Source: JAKAQB01 sp035702855 (GTDB lineage Bacteria > Actinomycetota > Acidimicrobiia > Acidimicrobiales > Palsa-688). From it: a stretch of DNA of 6,792 nucleotides. The stretch is taken from the NCBI GenBank assembly GCA_035702855.1, contig DASSZM010000193.1, positions 1 to 6,792 of the forward strand, given 5' to 3'. The notes beneath the pieces were generated by a model. It had not been told where the DNA came from, ran no database searches, and worked only from the letters and a program-made list of their open reading frames with translations. Both the position numbers and the translations under genes were made by a program. How positions within the stretch are numbered: the first letter of the stretch is position 1; every line of letters begins with the position of its first letter. Shown one piece after another: positions 1 to 5,268 of this stretch.

Positions 1-1
1 C

Positions 2-424
2 GCCGCCAACGAGCTCTACGCGGTGCAGGACCCCGAACAGCCGCCCGGGAACCTGCGCGGGCGGTTCCGGACCGGGGAGGACGGGACCTTCGCCTTCTGG
101 TCGGTTCGCCCCGTCGACTACCCGATCCCCGACGACGGCCCGGTCGGCAGGCTGCTGGCCGCCACGGGACGCCACCCCTGGCGTCCCGCCCACCTGCACG
201 TCATGGTGTCGGCCTTCGGCTACCGATCGGTGGCCACCCACTTCTACGACCGGGCGAGCCCCTACCTGGACAGCGACGCCGTCTTCGGGGTGAAGCCCTC
301 GCTGGTCGCCGACTTCGTGCCGCACGCCCCCGGTGAACCGGGCGCGCCGCCGGGGTGGGACGGCACGTGGTACCGCCTCGAGAGGGACGTCGTGCTCGCT
401 CCGCTCGGCGACGAACCGGCCTGA
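2..424 (+). CDS. Intradiol ring-cleavage dioxygenase, C-terminal part (hydroxyquinol/catechol 1,2-dioxygenase family)
   Basis: Partial gene running in from the left edge; the reading frame is open from base 2. The family uses non-haem Fe(III) to cleave catechol-type rings between the two hydroxyls, a cytoplasmic step in aromatic degradation. All four iron ligands appear to be present: the Tyr of ELYAVQ (codon 17-19), the Tyr of VDYPIP (about base 119) and the two His of RPAHLH (about bases 191-199). The preceding Arg of WRPAH is the usual substrate-stabilising residue. The stretches LRGRF, DGPVG, TGRHPWRPAHLH and YLDSDAVFGVK are closest, from memory, to hydroxyquinol 1,2-dioxygenases, which feed maleylacetate formation; catechol or chlorocatechol substrates cannot be excluded. 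The visible part is 140 codons before TGA; the N-terminal linker and helical dimerisation domain lie outside. A GTG at base 23 is internal and not the start. Confidence 0.9.
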   Translation, partial: AANELYAVQDPEQPPGNLRGRFRTGEDGTFAFWSVRPVDYPIPDDGPVGRLLAATGRHPWRPAHLHVMVSAFGYRSVATHFYDRASPYLDSDAVFGVKPSLVADFVPHAPGEPGAPPGWDGTWYRLERDVVLAPLGDEPA

Positions 425-430
425 CCGGCT

Positions 431-476
431 GAAGGAGGAGAGCGTGCGGGCGATGGCCGAGCCCCGCTTCCGTTGA
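431..476 (+). pseudogene. Ribosome site and abortive 10-codon ORF: probable 5' stub of a lost gene
   Basis: Seven bases after the dioxygenase stop lies a strong Shine-Dalgarno run, GAAGGAGGAG (431-440), correctly placed for a GTG at 444 (an in-frame ATG follows at 453). The ORF reads VRAMAEPRFR and meets TGA at 474-476. A ribosome site of this quality just behind a stop codon normally marks the next gene of an operon. Beyond the stop, the coding signal belongs to the opposite strand. I infer that this is the surviving 5' end of a gene whose remainder was deleted or lost in assembly. The product cannot be named from 10 residues. It could also be a chance site or a tiny real peptide. Confidence 0.4.
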
Positions 477-506
477 GCCGGGGCGGTCGCCGGCCGCGCC
501 GACGGG

Positions 507-776
507 TCAGTCGACCCGGCCGAGCGCCGTCGGAACGGGCGCCGACGGGGCGGGGAGGCCCCGCAGCCGGGCCAGGCCGCAGCGGGCCACGTCGGCATCT
601 GCCGGCCGGCCCTCGGCGGGGTCGGCCAGCCGCCACAGCCGGGTCGGCCCGCGCGACGAGGAGAGGTCGTTGCCGATCCCGTAGCGGTCGGCCACGGTGA
701 CCTCGTGGCCGCGCCGGGCCGGCTCGGCCGCCGCCGGCAGGCCCCAGGCGCCGGCGCCGATCACGGTGCAGTGCAC
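507..776 (-). pseudogene. Truncated FAD-dependent oxidoreductase (DAO / sarcosine oxidase-like), N-terminal fragment
   Basis: The GTG start at 776-774 lies two bases beyond the TGA of the upstream aldehyde dehydrogenase, so the two were translationally linked. The first ~55 residues are a clear Rossmann FAD-binding N-terminus of the D-amino-acid-oxidase/sarcosine-oxidase fold. They include VIGAGAWG (dinucleotide-binding glycines), RRGHEVTVADR (second strand ending in an acidic residue) and SSSRGPTRLWRLADP, matching the Ser-rich/RG-TR segment before the flavin attachment region of monomeric sarcosine and N-methyl-amino-acid oxidases. After about residue 57 the similarity fades, and TGA follows at residue 90, whereas family members are roughly 370-450 residues. 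Over 75% of the protein is therefore missing, including the substrate domain. The AEPARRG segment has Pro where Leu is usual, a further sign of decay. It was probably an amine or N-methyl-amino-acid oxidase supplying the aldehyde to its partner. Confidence 0.75.
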
Positions 777-778
777 CG

Positions 779-1941
779 TCAGCCCCGGACGGTCGTGGCC
801 TGCCAGGGTTTGCGGGCCAGGCCGGTGGCGTCGTACATCACGTGCTTGATCTGGGTGTAGTCGTCGAGGGCGTACTGGCTCATGTCCTTGCCGTAGCCGG
901 ACTGGTTGTAGCCGCCGTGGGGCATCTCGCTGATGATCGGGATGTGGTCGTTGACCCACACGGCCCCGGCCCGGATCTCCCGGGTGGCGCGGAGCGACCG
1001 GTAGACGTCGCGGGTCCACACCGAGGCGGCCAGGCCGAAGCGGGAGTCGTTGGCCAGCGCGATCGCCTCGTCGTCGTCGTCGAAGGGGAGGGCGACGAGC
1101 ACCGGCCCGAACACCTCCTCTCGCACGATCTCGGCTCGCTGCGGGGCACCGGTGATCAGGGTGGGGCGGTAGTAGCTGCCGGCGGCGAGCGCCCCACCGG
1201 GGGCCTCGCCGCCGACGACGACCGTCGCCCCGTCCCGGCGGGCCCGCTCCACCATCCCGGCGACCTTGTCGCGGTGGGCGGAGCTGATCAGCGGTCCCTG
1301 TCGGTGTCGGGCTCGGGGGTGGGCCCGAGGCAGACCGAGCGAATGCGCTCGGCGACGCCGTCGACGAACTGGCGGTAGAGCGGGCGCTGGACGTAGGCGC
1401 GGGTGGCCGCCGTGCAGTCCTGGCCGGAGTTGATCAACGCGGCGGCGATGCCGGTGCCGACCGGCGTCGAGCCGGTGAACGAGACCATGTCCACGCCGGG
1501 ATGGCCGACGAGGTGCGCCCCGGCGTCCCGGCCGCGCCCGGTGAGCACGTTGAGGGCCCCCGGGGGCAGGCCGGCCTCGACGGCGGCCTCGGCGAGCGCA
1601 AGCGTCGTCAGGGGGGTGAGCTCGGACGGCTTGAGCACCACGCAGTTGCCGGCGGCGAGGGCCGGCAGCGCCTTTCACACCGCCATCTGCAGCGGGTAGT
1701 TCCAGGGGGCGATCGAGCCGACGACGCCGATCGGCTCGCGACGGATGGAGCTGGTGTAGCCGGCGACGTACTCGCCGGTGGCCTTCCCCTCCAGGTGGCG
1801 GGCGGCGCCGACGGCGTCGTCGACGTCGGCGGATGAGGCGAGCGTCGCCTCGGCCAGCACCTCGTCGGCGGACGGGTCGATCACCGGGAAGGTCTCGGTG
1901 GCCGTCCCGGCGCGCCGCTTGCCGGCGATGAACTGGTGCAT
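779..1941 (-). pseudogene. Aldehyde dehydrogenase (gamma-aminobutyraldehyde dehydrogenase-like), multiply disrupted
   Basis: An NAD(P)-dependent ALDH-superfamily gene starting at ATG 1941-1939 behind GAGGAGGAG. Recognisable pieces in order are MHQFIAGKRRAG, GVVGSIAPWNYPLQM (catalytic Asn of PWNYP), NCVVLKPSE (cofactor Lys/Glu), VSFTGSTPVG, GQDC (catalytic Cys, codon 1416-1414), EEVFGPV and a C-terminal SEMPHGGYNQSGYGKDMS. From memory this most resembles E. coli PatD-type 4-aminobutyraldehyde dehydrogenases. Four lesions are seen. TGA at 1677-1675 sits where the family has Trp (AVWKxxPALAAGN). A one-base frameshift lies near 1295-1298 between PEPDTD and GPLISSAH. An in-frame gap near 1795-1808 lacks about 65-70 family residues before LEGKATGEY. 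A second in-frame gap near 1436-1447 lacks about 37 residues, including the LELGGK segment with the general-base Glu. Repaired, it would encode about 387 residues versus about 475. An active enzyme is not expected. The product probably oxidised the aldehyde made by the downstream flavoenzyme. Confidence 0.85.
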
Positions 1942-1946
1942 GGGAG

Positions 1947-1963
1947 CTCCTCCTCTCGAGGAG
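1947..1963 (-). promoter_or_regulatory. Ribosome site of the ALDH pseudogene, within a small inverted repeat
   Basis: Read on the minus strand, AGAGGAGGAG (1956-1947) sits five bases before the ATG at 1941 and decides the start. It is preceded directly by CTCCTC (1963-1958), which is complementary to GAGGAG (1955-1950). A short CTCCT/AGGAG hairpin could partly mask the ribosome site. The ribosome site is intact even though the gene body is ruined. Confidence 0.5.
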
Positions 1964-1994
1964 CCGACCGCCCCCGGCGTCGCGGACCGTCACA

Positions 1995-2021
1995 TTTGTG
2001 GTGCGACAAACAACACTTTGT
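1995..2021. promoter_or_regulatory. Candidate operator: three alternating TTTGT/ACAAA half-sites at 11-bp steps
   Basis: TTTGT (1995-1999), ACAAA (2006-2010) and TTTGT (2017-2021) are each separated by exactly 6 bp, so half-sites recur every 11 bp, about one helical turn, with alternating orientation. The element lies in the divergent spacer between the ALDH pseudogene and the hydrolase operon. It is also conspicuously AT-rich within very GC-rich surroundings. This is the layout expected of a dimeric transcription factor site controlling one or both genes. The cognate regulator is not in the window and I cannot assign a family. Confidence 0.5.
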
Positions 2022-2045
2022 CCTGCCAAACGGCAGCACGATAAC
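2018..2045 (+). promoter_or_regulatory. Candidate promoter of the three-gene operon, with an inverted repeat in the spacer
   Basis: TTGTCC (2018-2023) and GATAAC (2040-2045) form a sigma70-like -35/-10 pair with a 16-bp spacer; GATAAC matches the core ATAA. The spacer contains most of a perfect inverted repeat, CTGCC-AAAC-GGCAG (2023-2036), and the -35 overlaps the third TTTGT half-site, so a bound repressor would block polymerase. Transcription would start near 2052, leaving a leader of about 100 bases. An alternative pair, TTGGCC (2076-2081) and TAGCGT (2099-2104) with 17-bp spacing, would give a leader of about 40 bases. Neither can be chosen from sequence alone. Confidence 0.35.
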
Positions 2046-2150
2046 GTCCGCCGTCGTGGGCGCGCAGATCCCCGATTGGCCCGACCCCGCCCGGCACGTA
2101 GCGTGGCGAAGCGACCCACCGGCCACGACGGGGAAGCAGGAGCCGCCGGC

Positions 2151-3704
2151 GTGAACAACGGATACGCCATCGCCTCACCGCACACGCTCGCCACCGACGC
2201 CGGCTGGGCCGCCTTCGAGCAGGGCGGGTCGGCCGTCGACGCCGCGCTCGCCGCCGCCGTGACGCTGGCCGTCTGCTACCCGCACATGTGCTCGGTGGGC
2301 GGGGACCTGATGGCGCTGCTGCGCCGGCCCGGCGGGGAGGTCACCTCGATCAACGCCAGCGGGGCCGCCCCCCGGCGGGTCGCCGAGCTGGGCCTCGACG
2401 GGCGGGCGACGGTGCCGGTCACGGGCCCGGCGAGCGTGACCGTTCCCGGCGTCGTCGGGGGGTGGGAGGCGCTGCACCGCGCGGGCGGGAAGCTGGCGTT
2501 CTCCGAGGCGTTCGGGCGCGGCATCGACCTGGCGCTCGAAGGCGCCCCCGTCGCCGGGTCGCTCGCCCTCGCCCTGGTCGAGGGCAGGGACGAGCTCGCC
2601 GCCGACCCCGGCCTGGGCGCCCACTTCTACCCCGGCGGCCGCCCCCTGGCGCCGGGGGAGACCTTCCGGCAGGCGGCGCTCGGCGCGACGCTCCAGGTCC
2701 TGGTCCGGGACGGGGCCGCGGCCCTCTACGGCGGGCCCGTCGGGGCACGCCTGGTGGCGGGGCTCCAGGAGTGGGGTGCCGTGCTCGGCGAGGACGACCT
2801 CGCCGCCCACCGCAGCGAGGTCACCGCCCCGCTGTGCGGGCGGTACGGGGAGTGGAGCCTCGCCGTCAACCCGCCCAACTCGCAGGGCGTGGCGCTGCTC
2901 CAGATCGCCGGCGCCATCGAAGCGCAGGGCCTCGCCCTGGACCCGCTGGGGGCGGACGCCGGCCGGATCGCCCGCATCCTGCATGCGGTCTCGGCCGAGC
3001 GGGACCGCCGTCTCGGCGACCCCCGGGCGGGCGCCGTGCCGATCGGGGCGATGCTGGACCCCGCCCACCTGGCGGCGCTCGGGCGGGAGCCCGGTCGGGC
3101 GGGCCGGTCCGGAGGCCCCCGGGGCACCGTTCGATCGGGCGACACCGTGGCCGTCGTGGCGCAGGACCCCGATGGCCAGGCGGTCTCGATCGTGCAGAGC
3201 GTGTTCCACGCCTTCGGCGCCGGGATGCTCGAGGCGCGCACCGGGATCATCATCCACAACCGGGGAGCGCTGTTCTCCCTCGACCCGGGCTCCGCCAACC
3301 GCCTGCAGCCGGGGAAGCGCCCGCTGCACACCCTGATGCCGGTGATGCTGTCGGCCGACTCGGGGCGGCGTGCCGTCGCCGGGACCATGGGCGGTCGGGC
3401 GCAACCCCAGGTGCACACGCATCTCCTCGCCGGGATCGTGCGGGGAAAGTCCCCGACCGAGGTCGTCGGAGCGTCGCGCTGGGTCGTGGGAGGGCTCGAC
3501 GCGGGAAGCGTCGACGACGAGATCTTCGTCGAGGGGACCGTGCCGGCGGCCACCAGGCGGGCGCTCGAAGGGTCCGGCATGGCGCTGCGGGACCTCCCCG
3601 ACCTCGACGAGGCGGTCGGGCACGCCCAGGTCATCATCGGCGAGGGAGCGACCGTCGAGGCGGCCGCCGATCCCCGCTCGGACGGGTCGGCGCGGGTCGG
3701 CTGA
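2151..3704 (+). CDS. Gamma-glutamyltransferase-family Ntn hydrolase (YwrD-like, cytoplasmic)
   Basis: 517 residues from GTG 2151, chosen because GCAGGAG (2136-2142) lies 8 bases upstream and the protein then opens directly with family sequence (AIASPHTLATDAGWAAF). The frame is open upstream, but that part looks non-coding. GGT-family precursors cleave themselves before a Thr, which becomes the nucleophile; here this is Thr332 in SGDTVAVVAQDPDG. Conserved blocks are GGSAVDAALAAAV (residues 25-37), the glycine-rich CSVGGDLMALL (47-57), AFGAGML, HNRGALFSLDPG, GKRPLHTLMP and GTMGGRAQPQ. No signal peptide is seen, so the protein is probably cytoplasmic, unlike classical glutathione GGTs. The Ser-Ser pair of classical enzymes after GKRPL is His393-Thr394, and the Arg that grips the glutamate alpha-carboxylate (the FREMAP position in E. 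coli) appears to be Ser70 in NASGAAP. Glutathione may therefore not be the substrate; an amidase, acylase or non-standard gamma-glutamyl hydrolase is possible. It is the first gene of an operon, 40 bp before the ligase. Confidence 0.9.
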   Translation: MNNGYAIASPHTLATDAGWAAFEQGGSAVDAALAAAVTLAVCYPHMCSVGGDLMALLRRPGGEVTSINASGAAPRRVAELGLDGRATVPVTGPASVTVPGVVGGWEALHRAGGKLAFSEAFGRGIDLALEGAPVAGSLALALVEGRDELAADPGLGAHFYPGGRPLAPGETFRQAALGATLQVLVRDGAAALYGGPVGARLVAGLQEWGAVLGEDDLAAHRSEVTAPLCGRYGEWSLAVNPPNSQGVALLQIAGAIEAQGLALDPLGADAGRIARILHAVSAERDRRLGDPRAGAVPIGAMLDPAHLAALGREPGRAGRSGGPRGTVRSGDTVAVVAQDPDGQAVSIVQSVFHAFGAGMLEARTGIIIHNRGALFSLDPGSANRLQPGKRPLHTLMPVMLSADSGRRAVAGTMGGRAQPQVHTHLLAGIVRGKSPTEVVGASRWVVGGLDAGSVDDEIFVEGTVPAATRRALEGSGMALRDLPDLDEAVGHAQVIIGEGATVEAAADPRSDGSARVG

Positions 3705-3744
3705 GCCCTACCACAGGAGTCAGCGTGGAAAGGAGTCACGACCG

Positions 3745-5268
3745 ATGCCATCGGACGAAGAGATGAGTGAGACGATCGCCGCCCTGGTCGCCCGAGCGGC
3801 CCGGGGCGGGTCGCTGGCCACGGTGGAGGGCGAGGAGGTCCGGGGCGGGGACCTGGGGGCGGCGGTCGAGCGGTTCGCCGGGGTGCTGCGGTCGCTCGGG
3901 CTCGGCCCGGGCGACCGGGTCGGGATCGTGCTGCCCAACGGCCCCGAGATGGCGCTGTCCCTCCTGGCCTCCATGGTCGTCGGGTCGGCCGCCCCGCTCA
4001 ACCCGAAGTACCGGGAGGAGGAGTTCCGCTTCTACCTGGAGGACCTCCGCCCGGCGGCGGTGATCGTGGGAGCCGACGCGGGCCCGGGCGAGGTCGTGGC
4101 CGCCGCCGTGCCCGCCGGCGTCCCGCTGGTGAGGGTCGCCGGCCAGGGCTTCGCCGCCGAGCTCACGACCGGCGACGGGCAGGCCGGAGGCGGCCAGCGG
4201 TCGGGGAGTGCGCCGAGCGGAGGCGACGAGGCGCTCGTGCTGCACACCTCCGGCACCACATCACGACCGAAGATCGTCCCGCTCCGGCAGCGCAACCTGT
4301 ACAGCTCGGCGCACAACATCGCCGCGAGCCTGCGCCTCACGGAGGCGGACCGGTCGCTGGCGGTCATGCCGTTGTTCCACATCCACGGGATCATGGCGGG
4401 CCTCCTGGCGCCGCTCTCCGCCGGCGGCGGCGCCGTCGTGACGCCCGGCTTCGACGCCTTCGGCTTCCACCGGTGGCTGGCCGAGTCGGCGGCGACCTAC
4501 TACACGGCGGTGCCCACGATGCACCAGATGGTGCTGGCCCGGGCGCCGAAGGACCGGCCGCACGCCCTGCGCCTCATCCGGTCCTCCTCGGCCCGGCTGC
4601 CCGCCGCCGTCCGCGAGGGCCTGGAGGAGCGGTTCGCCGTCCCCGTCATCGAGGCCTACGGGATGACCGAGGCCTCCCACCAGATCGCCTGCAGCCCCTT
4701 GCCCCCCGGGCCCCACAAGCCGGGGTCGGTGGGTGTGGCGACGGGCGTGGACGTCGCCATCCTCGACCGGGAGGGCCGGCAGCTGCCGGCCGGCGAGCGC
4801 GGCGAGATCTCCATCAAGGGCCCGACGGTGATCACCGCCTACGAGAACACCCCGAGCGCCAACGAGCAGGCCTTCACCGGCGGCTGGTTCCGCACCGGTG
4901 ACGAGGGAGTCCTCGACGAGGACGGCTACCTGTTCATCACGGGCCGGCTCAAGGAGCAGATCAACAAGGGCGGCGAGAAGATCTCGCCGCTCGAGGTCGA
5001 CGAGGTGCTGCTCCGGCACCCCAAGGTGGCGGAGGCGGTCACCTTCGCCATCCCCCACGACAAGCTCGGCGAGGAGGTGGGCGCCGCCGTGGTCCGGGCG
5101 CCGGGCGAGGAGCTGTCCGACGCCGAATTGCGGCGCTTCCTCTCCGAGCGGCTGGCGGCGTTCAAGGTGCCGCGCACCATCGTGTTCGTGGACGAGGTGC
5201 CGAAGGGTGCCACCGGCAAGCTGCAGCGGATCGGCCTGTGGGAGAGGTTGCAGGCGGATGGTCGCTGA
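3745..5268 (+). CDS. Acyl-CoA synthetase (AMP-forming), AAE3/Pcs60 oxalyl-CoA synthetase-like
   Basis: 507 residues; ATG 3745 is preceded by GGAAAGGAG (3727-3735) at 9 bases, better than the in-frame ATG at 3763. A complete ANL-superfamily enzyme, which activates a carboxylic acid with ATP to an acyl-AMP and then the CoA thioester. Motifs: P-loop LHTSGTTSRPK (166-176), MPLFHIHG, YTAVPTMHQ, YGMTEASH (305-312, Glu309 binding Mg-ATP), WFRTGDEG (ribose-binding Asp386), hinge GRLKEQINKGGEKISP and catalytic Lys492 in PKGATGK. GTTSRPK, YYTAVPT, LRLIRSSSA and PHKPGSVG are, as I recall, the hallmark sequence of the plant AAE3/yeast Pcs60 oxalyl-CoA synthetase group rather than of long-chain FadD enzymes, and the length fits (about 514 in AAE3). 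A small polar acid such as oxalate is my best guess; other short or hydroxy acids remain possible. The start codon of the next gene lies inside this one, so the two are translationally coupled. Confidence 0.9.
   Translation: MPSDEEMSETIAALVARAARGGSLATVEGEEVRGGDLGAAVERFAGVLRSLGLGPGDRVGIVLPNGPEMALSLLASMVVGSAAPLNPKYREEEFRFYLEDLRPAAVIVGADAGPGEVVAAAVPAGVPLVRVAGQGFAAELTTGDGQAGGGQRSGSAPSGGDEALVLHTSGTTSRPKIVPLRQRNLYSSAHNIAASLRLTEADRSLAVMPLFHIHGIMAGLLAPLSAGGGAVVTPGFDAFGFHRWLAESAATYYTAVPTMHQMVLARAPKDRPHALRLIRSSSARLPAAVREGLEERFAVPVIEAYGMTEASHQIACSPLPPGPHKPGSVGVATGVDVAILDREGRQLPAGERGEISIKGPTVITAYENTPSANEQAFTGGWFRTGDEGVLDEDGYLFITGRLKEQINKGGEKISPLEVDEVLLRHPKVAEAVTFAIPHDKLGEEVGAAVVRAPGEELSDAELRRFLSERLAAFKVPRTIVFVDEVPKGATGKLQRIGLWERLQADGR

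Noticed and set aside
425..780. Mobile element or attachment site at the damaged junction
   Set aside because: I found no transposase fragment, terminal inverted repeats, target duplication or tRNA end; simple deletion or misassembly explains it better.
1675..1677. UGA recoding to Trp or selenocysteine
   Set aside because: TGA ends the dioxygenase, hydrolase, ligase and reductase cleanly, the site is Trp rather than Cys in the family, and the same gene carries other lesions.
1998..2150. N-terminal extension of the GGT-family protein to a GTG at 1998
   Set aside because: The extra 51 residues look like non-coding translation, overlap the phased repeats and promoter candidates, and lack a ribosome site; GTG 2151 has one and begins with family sequence.
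779..2194. A continuous 471-codon minus-strand frame covering the ALDH region
   Set aside because: Only its C-terminal third (below about 1296) is genuine ALDH sequence; upstream it reads the wrong frame, giving Arg/Pro-rich nonsense, and joins the true frame only through the frameshift.
2288..3766. Long plus-strand frame overlapping the GGT gene
   Set aside because: Very Arg/Gly/Pro-rich, typical of an out-of-frame shadow of a GC-rich gene, with no recognisable motif.
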